From NCBI GenBank assembly GCA_024685775.1, contig JAIKVL010000026.1, forward strand, positions 1 to 58,897: a stretch of 58,897 nucleotides of DNA. The letters are read 5' to 3'. Position numbers and translations under genes: made by a program. A model generated the notes under the pieces. That model was not told the DNA's origin and made no database searches. It worked only from the letters and a program-made list of their open reading frames with translations. Shown piece after piece: positions 24,735 through 33,217 of this stretch. This stretch comes from Clostridia bacterium. GTDB lineage: Bacteria; Bacillota; Clostridia; Christensenellales; CAG-1252. Each line of letters begins with the position of its first letter. Position 1 is the first letter of the stretch.

Positions 24735-26351
24735 TTACATCCAAAGAAAATTATTATAGTATTTATCGTCCGTATCGGGCAAAATGATACCGAGAAGCCT
24801 TTCCCAATCCTTCATCGGGATCAATTCTTCGGTCTTAAAATCATCCGTTTCGAAGGAGAGTCGCGTCCACTCTTCCCCTTCCGCGTGCGCGACGGCGGTA
24901 TAGGTCACGACCTTGCCGTCCTCATCCTTCATCAGGCAGACTCGGATCTCGGAATCCTCCTTGGAATAGACGCTGATATGAAGCGACGAAGCGGGTTCGT
25001 AGCGACCTTGCTCCGAAAGAATATTCGTCCGAAGCGCGCCTTTTCCCCAAAACCCCGGGACGCCGTCCGGCGCTTCTTTGATCGCGAAATCGCTTTCTCT
25101 CGCAAGGAAGGTCTCGCGGGAATTATCCGCATACATTCCGTGATCGGAGACGGTGTCGAGCAAGAATTGGCTCACGCGATACGGGATCATCGACGTTACG
25201 AGCGTGCCGATCCCTTTCGAAGCGAAGTTCGAGCCGCCGGGCGCCGCGATCGAAGCGTAAGCGAAGACCTCGCGATCCCCTTCCCAAACGGAAGCTTCGA
25301 CGGAGAAAGAACCGTCCTCGTGGCGTTTCATCGGAAATTCGTGCCAATGGCGATAGGTCGGAGCCGCGTCGTTATAGCAAAGGAAGACGGAAGCGGATTG
25401 CGCCTTTCCGATCGGGCAAGACAAAACGAAACGGATCTTGCCGTCGCTCATCGAAGAAGAGAGCTTGATCTCGGGCGCGTTTTCGCCTTTGAGGGTCTTG
25501 TCCAGCCAACGATAGGTGGAAAACAGATCGGATTCGGAGATCTGATCGTTCAGTCTCGGAGTAATGGTCATCGCGAACGGGATGCCGTCCTTCATTTGAT
25601 TCGCGACTTCGCTGATCTTTTCGACGTCGCCGCCGTGCGCGTTCGCGCAAGTCGCGATCAAGCAGGGGCAGGTGATGCGACGCGCCGCGCTCTTCGCGCT
25701 GAGCGACATCGTGTAACTGTCCGCATTGGAGCTGTCGCCGTCCGCGGAAACGGGAGGATCGGAATAATCGCCGAGAAGCGCGAGCAAAGCCGAAATGCGG
25801 GAATCCGCCGCGGCGACCTGCCAAGCGACGTCCGCCGCCGTCCGCGCGCCCATAACGGACACTTTCAGTTTCGGATAATAGTATTCGAGAAGCGTGATCG
25901 CGCGGCGAACGATCTTCGCCCAAAGAAAGACGGGGGAATTCAATGCGGACGGAGTCGCCGAAAAGCGATCGGGAACGCCCGCCGCATACGATGCGTAAGA
26001 GAAAGCGGAAGTATACTTCGTCGCGTTTCCGTTTTCGTCCGGAATGCCGCTGACGTCCACCGTCATGACGACGAAGCCGCGCTTCAAAAGTTCGTCGAAA
26101 CTATCCGCAAGCGCGAGCTGATCCCGCTCGGTAAGGACGCATAAAAGAGCTTTCTTCGGTTGCGCGACGGAAGATTTGATCTCCGCGAACGCGCGCACCT
26201 GCTCTTCGCCGTCCTTAACGGCGGTAAAGTACGTTCCTTTCAAATTCGCCTCGCCGTCTTGAGAGGAATAAGCGACCGACAAGTCGAGCGGCTCGCTGAT
26301 CGGATCGAAATCCTGCCAAAGCTGAGCCGGCGTTAAAAATTTAATAGCCAC
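24735..26351 (-). CDS. Alpha/beta-hydrolase-like protein lacking the Ser nucleophile
   Basis: 538 aa, GTG start at 26351 after AAAGAGGTAGCGTA. The N-terminal half follows the order of an acetyl-xylan-esterase-like alpha/beta hydrolase: KALLCVLTERDQ, GFVVMTVDVSG, then the nucleophile elbow position, which reads VMGARTAADVAW instead of GxSxG. Later come CPCLIATCANAHGGD and a possible cap. Residues 330-538 form two beta-rich domains (SASVFLCYNDAAPTYRHW; SSLHISVYSKEDSEI). Without the Ser it may be a non-catalytic binding protein, or use another residue. It has its own strong promoter and is followed by lepB. Confidence 0.6.
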   Translation of the reverse strand: MAIKFLTPAQLWQDFDPISEPLDLSVAYSSQDGEANLKGTYFTAVKDGEEQVRAFAEIKSSVAQPKKALLCVLTERDQLALADSFDELLKRGFVVMTVDVSGIPDENGNATKYTSAFSYASYAAGVPDRFSATPSALNSPVFLWAKIVRRAITLLEYYYPKLKVSVMGARTAADVAWQVAAADSRISALLALLGDYSDPPVSADGDSSNADSYTMSLSAKSAARRITCPCLIATCANAHGGDVEKISEVANQMKDGIPFAMTITPRLNDQISESDLFSTYRWLDKTLKGENAPEIKLSSSMSDGKIRFVLSCPIGKAQSASVFLCYNDAAPTYRHWHEFPMKRHEDGSFSVEASVWEGDREVFAYASIAAPGGSNFASKGIGTLVTSMIPYRVSQFLLDTVSDHGMYADNSRETFLARESDFAIKEAPDGVPGFWGKGALRTNILSEQGRYEPASSLHISVYSKEDSEIRVCLMKDEDGKVVTYTAVAHAEGEEWTRLSFETDDFKTEELIPMKDWERLLGIILPDTDDKYYNNFLWM

Positions 26352-26380
26352 TACGCTACCTCTTTCTTTTTCTTTTTAGT

Positions 26381-26409
26381 ATTGTACCGCAATTTCTTCT
26401 TTCTGTCAA
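26381..26409 (-). promoter_or_regulatory. Promoter ahead of the alpha/beta-hydrolase-like gene
   Basis: Minus strand: consensus TTGACA (26409-26404), 17-base spacer, TACAAT (26386-26381). The -35 box overlaps the stop codon of yabQ. Confidence 0.8.
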
Positions 26410-27008
26410 TTCCTTTGCCTTCTTAAAAGGGGAGCCGCGGCGCGTTCCTTTGCGCGCGAAGCGGGGGCAAGGGCGCGCTTGCTTTTCCTTTTTCGGCGCG
26501 TTTTCGCCCTCTCGCGTAGGATTTCTTTCCTACGCGCCTCGGCGAGACGTTTCTTCTTTTCCCTTTCTATTTCTTTTTTCTCGCGGATCTCGCGTTTTCG
26601 CGCGTCTCGTTTCGCTATTCTTTCGTCGCGCTTGACCCTCAGCCTTTCACAGATCGGGGAAAACGCGTCCGCGACCTTCTTTTCCATCTTCTTTTCCAAA
26701 GAAAGGACGGGGAAAAGGATGCGCTTCCCGAGCCGCCGCAAAGCAGGATACCATCGCGCGCATAACCCTGCGGAAACGGCGACTCCCGCGACGAAGGCGG
26801 CGAAAGAGTACGCGCGAAATTCCCCGCTTGCGGCGAGAAACAGCCCGAAAAAGTACGCCGCCGCAGTCGAGAACGCGATCAAAACGTCCGCGACGCATCT
26901 CGCGAAGAAGGAAGCGCGCCCGAAGACGTTCAGGATCGAAGCAAGGATCCCGGACGCCGCGCCCCAAAGAAACAAAAGGCAGGCGACGGTCAACTCCGTT
27001 ACGATCAT
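26406..27008 (-). CDS. yabQ: YabQ-like spore cortex protein
   Basis: 200 aa membrane protein. Its N-terminal 100 residues form about four membrane segments (ELTVACLLFLWGAASGILA, DVLIAFSTAAAYFFGLFLA, SFAAFVAGVAVSAGLCARWY), the YabQ layout. The second half is a highly basic Arg/Lys/Glu tail, probably a charged helix. In spore formers YabQ is needed for cortex formation and localises to the forespore membrane. Identification rests strongly on its position next to yabP with a four-base overlap. Sequence conservation of YabQ is weak in general. Confidence 0.75.
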   Translation of the reverse strand: MIVTELTVACLLFLWGAASGILASILNVFGRASFFARCVADVLIAFSTAAAYFFGLFLAASGEFRAYSFAAFVAGVAVSAGLCARWYPALRRLGKRILFPVLSLEKKMEKKVADAFSPICERLRVKRDERIAKRDARKREIREKKEIEREKKKRLAEARRKEILRERAKTRRKRKSKRALAPASRAKERAAAPLLRRQRN

Positions 27009-27274
27009 TTGAACAGCTTTTTCAAAAATCCTTTCGCGCTCGGCGCGGAGGAATATTTCAGCGCCGTCACATCCCCTTTCAAAACGAGGATCCCCTCTTC
27101 GATCGAGAGCTTTTCCGCGAAAAACCCGTTGCCCGTCAAGACGAGCGTCTTCTCTCCGACGGAAAGGCAGACTTCTTTTTCTCCCACGGCTACGACCTGC
27201 GTCACCCCCGTTACGGTCGCGCCGTCTTTGATCGTCACGGCGTGCGGCTTTTTGATCGATCCGACGTTCTCCAT
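27005..27274 (-). CDS. yabP: YabP-family sporulation protein
   Basis: 89 aa soluble beta-rich protein with the YabP/YqfC pattern: an opening block of short strands (VTIKDGATVTGVTQVVAV), then KTLVLTGNGFFAEKLSIEEG and ILVLKGDVTALKYS. Members act in spore coat/cortex assembly. The gene is preceded by AAAGGAGCGAAT and overlaps the start of yabQ, the usual pairing in endospore-forming Firmicutes. A divIC gene, often next in other genomes, is not present here. Confidence 0.85.
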   Translation of the reverse strand: MENVGSIKKPHAVTIKDGATVTGVTQVVAVGEKEVCLSVGEKTLVLTGNGFFAEKLSIEEGILVLKGDVTALKYSSAPSAKGFLKKLFK

Positions 27275-27369
27275 ATTCGCTCCTTTCGCGCGAACCCGCG
27301 CGCTGTTTTATCGAGACAGTATATGCTCTTCTCGAAGCCGATAGACCGCGCGCCGAAAAAGCGCATAAA

Positions 27370-27395
27370 AAAAGAGCGGCGCTTGCCGCTCTTTT
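27370..27395 (-). terminator. Terminator of the HU gene
   Basis: AAAAGAGCGGC and GCCGCTCTTTT arms with a four-base loop, 15 bases after the HU stop codon on the minus strand. Confidence 0.85.
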
Positions 27396-27410
27396 CCGAG
27401 TTTGGTTCGA

Positions 27411-27686
27411 TTATTTATTCATAACGCCGACAAAGGTCTTGCTGGCTTTGAACGTCGGGACGCATCTTCCGGAAATTTTGATGCGCTCGCCGGTCTTGGG
27501 ATGCAAACCTTCTTTCGCCGCGCGCTGTTTCGCCTTGAAGCAACCGAATCCCGCAAAGGTCACGGAATCCCCCGCTTTAAGCGCTTGGGCAATGGTTTCG
27601 ATAAACGCTTCGGAAACACGGCGACAATCGGCTTCGGTAATATTCGTCTTATCCGAAATAATCTTAATAACGTCGCTCTTATTCAT
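27411..27686 (-). CDS. hup: HU family DNA-binding protein
   Basis: 91 aa nucleoid protein that bends DNA as a dimer. It begins MNKSDVIKIISDKTNI and has the hallmark GDSVTFAGFGCFKAKQR followed by an arm region with NPKTGE-like HPKTGERIKIS and a closing VPTFKASKTF. The length is typical. The SD GGAGG precedes the ATG. It sits upstream of yabP, a common order in Clostridia and Bacilli. Confidence 0.95.
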   Translation of the reverse strand: MNKSDVIKIISDKTNITEADCRRVSEAFIETIAQALKAGDSVTFAGFGCFKAKQRAAKEGLHPKTGERIKISGRCVPTFKASKTFVGVMNK

Positions 27687-27717
27687 AGTACAACCTCCAA
27701 CTTAGGAATATAGATAT

Positions 27718-27746
27718 AGCATACACTAATCGACCTGTTTTGTCAA
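27718..27746 (-). promoter_or_regulatory. Promoter of the HU gene
   Basis: Minus strand: TTGACA (27746-27741), 17-base spacer, TATGCT (27723-27718). It overlaps the stop codon of the O-antigen-ligase-like gene. Confidence 0.7.
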
Positions 27747-29336
27747 TACCCTATTTTCACCCAAAAGATCAAATTCCCCCGATCTTTCCGCGGAAATGTA
27801 GTAAATCGCGAGTTGAAGACCATAAACGACGGGGCAAAAGATCCCGGGGTTCACGAAGCTCATATAGACGAGCCCGAGATAGGAGAAAAAGACGATCGCC
27901 GCATACTCCTTGTCGGGCGCGCGGCGGAGCGCCGAAAAACGCGCTTTGAGCATATAAAGATACGCCGCCACGCCGACGAGCCCCATCGAGCCGACGACCT
28001 GCACGGGAAGGCAATGGTAGCAGCCGAACATTCCTTCTTTATTCGCGTAGATGTCGCGCAGTCCGCGATAGCCGATGCCCGTCCCGAAGATCGGGTATTT
28101 CTTGAAGTTATTCGCCGCAACGATCATCATCCTGCCGCGATAGGAATCCATTTCGACGGCAAGTTCTTTGACTTTATCCCACAGCGCGATCATCGCGACC
28201 AAAGCGAGAACCGCCGCACCCGCCGCGACACAAACGGAAATGCGAAGTTTTTTCCCGTCTTTCATTTTGAAAAGCGCGTACGCGAAGGCGGTGAAAAGGA
28301 CGGTCGCGAAGGACGCGCCGATCAAAGCGAGGCGCACTTTCGTCGAAGTCGGGACGATCCCTTCCTCAAACAGTTTTACGACTTCTTTTCTCCAAACGAG
28401 AATGATGACGACGGCGATCAGGACGAGGACGCCGAGCGCGATCGCATTCCTTACGCGCGTATCTTTATATTTATAAAGCGCAAACAGGACGTAAAAAAGG
28501 CAAGTCGCGGAGGTAAAGATCAATCCGCCGCGAGACAGCGACAGGACGGACGCCACACAGGACAACACGCCGACGACGAACGCCGCCGCGCCGCGAACGC
28601 CCTTTTTGCGCGAAAGATAGAAGCAGAACGGCATCGTCATAAGGACGGTGGTAGAAAGATTGTTTCCGATCGAAGAAAGCGCGTTCAACGAGAATTCCCA
28701 CCCCGTGGAGATCACGGACAAATTCGAAAAGTACTGCACCGCGATAATAAAGACGCAATACGCCGCGGAATAAAAAGCGGTCTTCGCGACGTACTCCCTC
28801 ATATCGTAGGCGCAATGCGGATCAAGCTTATAGTAGAGCGCGGAGTACAAAAGAAGCATTCCGAATCCGAGCCCGAACATATAGTAAAGCGAAGTTCCCG
28901 AAAAATAATGCGAAACGGGCAAACTGAAAAGCCCCCCGAGGACGAGCGCGACGGAAAGCGCGAGATAGCCTTTCGTCAACGCGCCTTTATGCGGTTTTAC
29001 GCGATAAAAGAAGAAGTGGAACAAGACGCCGAGGACCGCGGGCACGCCCATCACGAATTTCAGCGACATAAAGCGATCGAAGCTGTCGTACAATCTCAAA
29101 ACGACGAGCCCGATCAATATAAAAGGCAAAAACGCCGAAAGAGAATCGTCGGAAAGAATGAGTTTCGCGGAAATGATATAGACGAACGTAACGACGCATT
29201 CGACTTCTCTCTTCACCAAAAACAAAACGGCGGCGAGAAGGACTTCGAAAAGCATCATCCACTCGCTCGTCACCGCTTTACGCAAAAGCGCGAGAACTTT
29301 TCCCGCACCGTTTTTCATTTCATCGAAAGAAAGCAT
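27726..29336 (-). CDS. O-antigen ligase/polymerase-like membrane protein
   Basis: 536 aa with about 12 membrane segments. The Wzy_C/WaaL-type signature is a long extracellular loop near 390-430 holding FPIFGTGIGYRGLRDIYANK-like sequence and CYHCLPVQVVGSMGLVG. Such proteins join or polymerise lipid-linked glycans outside the membrane. In a Gram-positive the product could be a wall polysaccharide or a glycan on a surface protein. The start codon overlaps the stop of the SIS gene (TAATG), showing tight coupling with sugar-phosphate metabolism. No glycosyltransferases are next to it. Confidence 0.75.
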   Translation of the reverse strand: MLSFDEMKNGAGKVLALLRKAVTSEWMMLFEVLLAAVLFLVKREVECVVTFVYIISAKLILSDDSLSAFLPFILIGLVVLRLYDSFDRFMSLKFVMGVPAVLGVLFHFFFYRVKPHKGALTKGYLALSVALVLGGLFSLPVSHYFSGTSLYYMFGLGFGMLLLYSALYYKLDPHCAYDMREYVAKTAFYSAAYCVFIIAVQYFSNLSVISTGWEFSLNALSSIGNNLSTTVLMTMPFCFYLSRKKGVRGAAAFVVGVLSCVASVLSLSRGGLIFTSATCLFYVLFALYKYKDTRVRNAIALGVLVLIAVVIILVWRKEVVKLFEEGIVPTSTKVRLALIGASFATVLFTAFAYALFKMKDGKKLRISVCVAAGAAVLALVAMIALWDKVKELAVEMDSYRGRMMIVAANNFKKYPIFGTGIGYRGLRDIYANKEGMFGCYHCLPVQVVGSMGLVGVAAYLYMLKARFSALRRAPDKEYAAIVFFSYLGLVYMSFVNPGIFCPVVYGLQLAIYYISAERSGEFDLLGENRVLTKQVD

Positions 29337-30367
29337 TATTTCGTGATCGTAACCTTTTTCAGGTTTCTCGGAGCATCGGGGTTATGACCCTTCTGCTTGC
29401 TGAGCTCCATCGCGAAAAGGTGCATCGCGACCGAATAGCCGACCGTCGAAGAAAGGTTATCCATCGAGGGCATTTTTACGCCGAAGGTCGCAAGATCCAA
29501 CAGATCGTCGTTATCGCTGAACGTCAAGACGTTCGCGTTCAAAAGTTGCAATCTCGTCGCGATATCGCGGAAGTTCTCGCTGCACTCGCCGTCCGGCGCG
29601 AGAATAATGACGTTTACGCCCTCCTCGATCAAAGCGAACGGACCGTGCATAAAGTCGTTGGTTCCGTAGAACGTCGCGAAGGTGTAGGCGCATTCGTTGA
29701 GTTTGAGTTGCAGTTCTTTGCCGACGCCTTGCATAATACCGCGCGAAAGGATAATGAAATTATTCATATCCTTGACCTTTTCCGCCATATCCTCGATGGC
29801 GGGCAAAAGAGCGAGCGCTTCTTCGACCCTCTTCGGGAACGCATACACGACGGGCATCGAAGGCTTATCGGAAAGCGCGATCGCCAGCATATAGAGGACG
29901 GTGAGTTCCGCGATGTAGCTCTTCGCGCTCGCGATGCTCTTTTCTTCCCCCGCGCTGAGATCGAGATGATATCTGCCCGCTTTGGCGAGAGGAGACGAAG
30001 CGTCGTTCGTCACGGCGACGGTGATCGCGCCCTGCTTATTCGCCTGCGTCAGGACGGCGAGCGTGTCGATGCTCTTTCCGCTCTGCGAGACCGCCACGAA
30101 CAGGTGATCGGAATAATCGACGTTCGCGCCGTACATCGTCGTAACGGAGGGGTGCGCGGTTCCCGCGGGGATCCCCGCTAAGGTTTCCACGGCGTACTTG
30201 AAGCAAAGCCCCGCGTTGTCGCTCGTTCCGCGACCGATGATCGTTATGTTTTTAATGCGGCGCTTTTTGACTTCCGCCGCGATCTCCTGAACCTTTTCGG
30301 AATTGGCGTGGATCGCGCTTTTGATGACTTCCGGTTCCGTCAAGATCTCATCGTACATGATTCCCAT
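29336..30367 (-). CDS. SIS-domain sugar isomerase/deaminase-like protein
   Basis: 343 aa with two SIS domains, as in the isomerase half of GlmS and in AgaS/FrlB proteins. First domain: NITIIGRGTSDNAGLCFKY and HLFVAVSQSGKSIDTL with the phosphosugar-binding Ser/Thr residues. Second domain: FIILSRGIMQGVGKELQLK, LNECAYTFATFYGTNDFMHG and NVIILAPDGE. There is no glutaminase domain, so it more likely deaminates or isomerises an amino-sugar phosphate. The start at 30367 follows GGGAGAAAAAGCT. It is between serS and the O-antigen-ligase-like gene on the same strand. Confidence 0.85.
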   Translation of the reverse strand: MGIMYDEILTEPEVIKSAIHANSEKVQEIAAEVKKRRIKNITIIGRGTSDNAGLCFKYAVETLAGIPAGTAHPSVTTMYGANVDYSDHLFVAVSQSGKSIDTLAVLTQANKQGAITVAVTNDASSPLAKAGRYHLDLSAGEEKSIASAKSYIAELTVLYMLAIALSDKPSMPVVYAFPKRVEEALALLPAIEDMAEKVKDMNNFIILSRGIMQGVGKELQLKLNECAYTFATFYGTNDFMHGPFALIEEGVNVIILAPDGECSENFRDIATRLQLLNANVLTFSDNDDLLDLATFGVKMPSMDNLSSTVGYSVAMHLFAMELSKQKGHNPDAPRNLKKVTITK

Positions 30368-30394
30368 AGCTTTTTCTCCCGTCTCGCTGTGAAA

Positions 30395-31672
30395 TTATTT
30401 TTTGAGAACGTCCGTTCCGACGTAGGGAACGAGGACGTCCGGCACGCGAACGCTTCCGTCCGCATTCTGGAATTGTTCGACGATCGCCGGGATCAAACGG
30501 CTCGTCGCGAGACCGCTGCCGTTCAAGGTGTGGACGAACAGATTCTTGCCCGTCTTGGGGTCTTTGTAACGCGTTTGATTCCTTCTCGCCTGATAGTCGT
30601 TCGCATTGGAAACGGAGCTGACCTCTTTATAGATGCCCATGCTCGGGATCCAGACTTCGATGTCGTACGTCCTCGCCATCGACGCGGAGCAATCGCCCGC
30701 CGCGAGTTTGCTGACTCTGAAATGCAAGCCGAGTTTTTCGACGAGAGCGCTCGCTTTGCCGACAAGCTCCTCGAAGGCTTTCTTGCTGTCTTCCTGCGTC
30801 GAATAGATGACCATTTCGACTTTGTTGAACTGGTGACCGCGGATCATGCCGCGCTCTTCGCTCCTGTAACTGCCCGCTTCTTTGCGATAGCAAGGCGTGT
30901 ACGCGAAGAACTTCATCGGAAGTTTCGCTCCGTCGATGATCTCGCCCGCATACATATTGACGAGAGCGGTCTCCGCCGTCGGAAGCATAAAGTGACCTTT
31001 CTTTCTCTCCTCGCCTTCGAGCCAATAGACCTCGTCTTCGAACTTCGGGAATTGCCCCGCGCCGAAACCGCAGGAATAAGAAAGCTGATGCGGGGGAAGG
31101 ATGAATTCGTAGCCGTCTTTCAAATGCTCCGCGATGAAGTAATTGATGAGCGCCCATTCGAGGCGCGCTCCCATATTGCGATAGATCCAATAGCCGCCGC
31201 CCGCGAGTTTTACGCCGCGCTCGTAATCGATGAGTCCGAGATCGGTGCAAAGGTCGACGTGATTCTTCGGTTCGAAATCGAACGTCGGTTTTTCTCCGAC
31301 GACGCGGATCACCTGATTGTTTTCCTTTTCGCCGCCGACGAGGTCGTCGTCCGGGATATTCGGAAGACGGGCGATAAAATCGTTCATCTTTTCTTCCGTT
31401 TCCGCGATCTGTTTATCGAGCGCGGAAATCTCTTCTCCGAGCGCGCGCATTTCTTCGAAGATCGCCGTCGTGTCCTTTCCTTGCTTTTTGTAAAGGGGGA
31501 TCTCGCCGCTGACCTTGTTGCGCTTCGCTTTGTTTTCTTCCACTTTGCGGATCATCGCGCGGCGCTCTTTATCCCATTCGAGCAGCTCCGTGAAATCCAC
31601 GATCGCGCCCTTCTTTTGAAGAGCGGCTTTAACGCTTTCCGAGTCATTCCTGATAAGTTGTAAATCGATCAT
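30395..31672 (-). CDS. serS: Serine--tRNA ligase
   Basis: 425 aa class II aminoacyl-tRNA synthetase that charges tRNA-Ser. The N-terminal antiparallel coiled-coil arm (residues 30-100, EEMRALGEEISALDKQIAET) binds the tRNA. Motif 2 is TPCYRKEAGSYRSEERGM and motif 3 is GSGLATSRLIPAIVE. The length is typical. No T-box leader is seen. It is preceded by the amidohydrolase gene 16 bases away, so it is read within a longer operon running from 35842. Confidence 0.96.
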   Translation of the reverse strand: MIDLQLIRNDSESVKAALQKKGAIVDFTELLEWDKERRAMIRKVEENKAKRNKVSGEIPLYKKQGKDTTAIFEEMRALGEEISALDKQIAETEEKMNDFIARLPNIPDDDLVGGEKENNQVIRVVGEKPTFDFEPKNHVDLCTDLGLIDYERGVKLAGGGYWIYRNMGARLEWALINYFIAEHLKDGYEFILPPHQLSYSCGFGAGQFPKFEDEVYWLEGEERKKGHFMLPTAETALVNMYAGEIIDGAKLPMKFFAYTPCYRKEAGSYRSEERGMIRGHQFNKVEMVIYSTQEDSKKAFEELVGKASALVEKLGLHFRVSKLAAGDCSASMARTYDIEVWIPSMGIYKEVSSVSNANDYQARRNQTRYKDPKTGKNLFVHTLNGSGLATSRLIPAIVEQFQNADGSVRVPDVLVPYVGTDVLKK

Positions 31673-31688
31673 ATCACACCTTCTTTTA

Positions 31689-32555
31689 TTATTCCGCCTG
31701 AGCGGGTGTTTTCGTTTCGTCCGCGACGCCGAGAAGCCGCGCCGCGTTACCGTACAAGATCGCCTCTCTTTCTTCTTCCGTAAGCGGAAGGGAAAGGAAA
31801 CGGTCGAGTTCTTCTTTATGTTTCCACATCGGGAAATCCGTCCCGAACATATATCTTTCGAATCCGAACGAACGGATCAGATCCGCCGCGCGGGATTTAT
31901 CCAAAAACGCGAGGGAGGAACTGGTGTCGAAGTAAACGTTCGGCAAGTCTTTTAAGCAACCGACTTTATCCCACACCGAATACCCGCCGAAATGCGCCCC
32001 GATAAAGATCTGCTCGGGATACTTTTTCGCCATTTTCTCCAAACGAAGCGGCGAAGAATAATCGTAGCGCACGTCTCCCATATGGAGCAAGACGGGGAGT
32101 TTTCCCGCCGTCACGCGGTAAAGATTCTCCGCGTCGTCGATATTGAACTTTTGAAAGTCCGGATGAAGCTTTACGCCTTTCATTCCTCGCGAAAGCGCAA
32201 GCTCCACTTCCTGCTCGATCGCTTCGTCCGTCATTTCGTTATGGAGCGTCATAAACCCGACGAATTCGGGATGGCGCTGCATTTCGGAAAAGATATAATC
32301 GTTGATCGCGCGGACTTGATGGACGGTCGTGGCGGTCGAATGGACGACATACTTTTCGACGCCGATCGATTCGCCTTCTTTGACGAGCGAGTCGGGCGTC
32401 CCGTCTTCTTCCATCTCTTTCCCGTAAAATCTCCCGATCGCCGCGACGGCTTTCGCCGCGATCTTCTCGGGGTAAATATGACAATGCGCGTCGATAATGC
32501 GGTATTGTTTTTCTTCCTGTGCGTCGGACGCGGGTTGTCCGTTTACGATGATCAT
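31689..32555 (-). CDS. Amidohydrolase family protein (TIM-barrel, metal-dependent)
   Basis: 288 aa. Metal ligands fit the amidohydrolase-2/TatD-like pattern: IIDAHCHIYPE (HxH) near 24, LPVLLHMGD near 155, IFIGAHFGGYS near 190, FGTDFPMW near 240. It contains no signal peptide. Related proteins include decarboxylases and hydrolases of the ACMSD type, and no substrate can be inferred. Its start overlaps the stop of the HD-domain gene by four bases. A four-residue C-terminal tail (PAQAE) is not conserved-looking. Confidence 0.85.
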   Translation of the reverse strand: MIIVNGQPASDAQEEKQYRIIDAHCHIYPEKIAAKAVAAIGRFYGKEMEEDGTPDSLVKEGESIGVEKYVVHSTATTVHQVRAINDYIFSEMQRHPEFVGFMTLHNEMTDEAIEQEVELALSRGMKGVKLHPDFQKFNIDDAENLYRVTAGKLPVLLHMGDVRYDYSSPLRLEKMAKKYPEQIFIGAHFGGYSVWDKVGCLKDLPNVYFDTSSSLAFLDKSRAADLIRSFGFERYMFGTDFPMWKHKEELDRFLSLPLTEEEREAILYGNAARLLGVADETKTPAQAE

Positions 32556-33163
32556 TTTTCTTCCTCTTCTCTTTCGTCCAAATACGTCGCGAGAAAATCC
32601 GCGCTGTGAGCGAGCGCGGCAAGCGGATACTTGTAGTACGCCTGCCCCACCGTAAAGCTGCCGCCTCTGACTCTGTCGTCAAAGCCGCCCATATGCCAAT
32701 TGATCGCCATCGCCTCTTCCCTCGTCAGGCGCATAAAGCCGCTGATGATATAGACGGATTTTTCGCCGTGTCCGTAAGGAAGATCGTCCTCGACCGAGTA
32801 AAAGGGCTTCTTTTCCCAAGCGCCCGTTTCTTCGTTCTTCACGTTGCGATACGAGACCTTGTAGTAATTGATCTTGCAAAGGTCGTGCAAAAGCCCGATG
32901 ATCGCCACGGATTCGGGGCTGTACGTCTCTTTCCAAGCCGCTCCGTACTCGCTTTCGAGAAGTTTGACGAGTCGATTATAGACGTTCAAGCTATGCGCGC
33001 AAAGCCCGCCCTCGAAATCATAGTGAAAGCGGGAGGACGCCGGCGCGGTAAAGAAATCCGATTTCGTCATAAGATAATCGAGAAGCTTGTCCGCGCCTTC
33101 GCGCTTGATCAGCGCGCGATAGGTGGTGATGAATTCGTTGTCGCGTTTTTCCGTTCGTTCCAT
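32552..33163 (-). CDS. HD-domain phosphohydrolase
   Basis: 203 aa. The metal-binding residues are H in GGLCAHSLNVYNRL, the HD pair in IIGLLHDLCKI, and a late Asp in ALAHSADFLATY. The insertion between (YYKVSYRNVKNEETGAWEKK) is an extra beta hairpin. These features resemble HD hydrolases related to the YhaM 3'-5' exonuclease HD domain, but no OB domain is present. Activity could be a nucleotidase or nuclease. It is translationally coupled to the amidohydrolase. Confidence 0.8.
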   Translation of the reverse strand: MERTEKRDNEFITTYRALIKREGADKLLDYLMTKSDFFTAPASSRFHYDFEGGLCAHSLNVYNRLVKLLESEYGAAWKETYSPESVAIIGLLHDLCKINYYKVSYRNVKNEETGAWEKKPFYSVEDDLPYGHGEKSVYIISGFMRLTREEAMAINWHMGGFDDRVRGGSFTVGQAYYKYPLAALAHSADFLATYLDEREEEEK

Positions 33164-33217
33164 TTTTCGTCGCCTTCGTTTAGCAGGCGGCGGAAATGCT
33201 CCGCCGCCGCAAGTTCG

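Noticed and set aside
33184..33210. Strong GC hairpin (GGCGGCGGA / TCCGCCGCC) between the zinc-ribbon gene and the HD gene
   Set aside because: No T run on either strand, so not called a terminator. It might only be a processing or stabilising hairpin.
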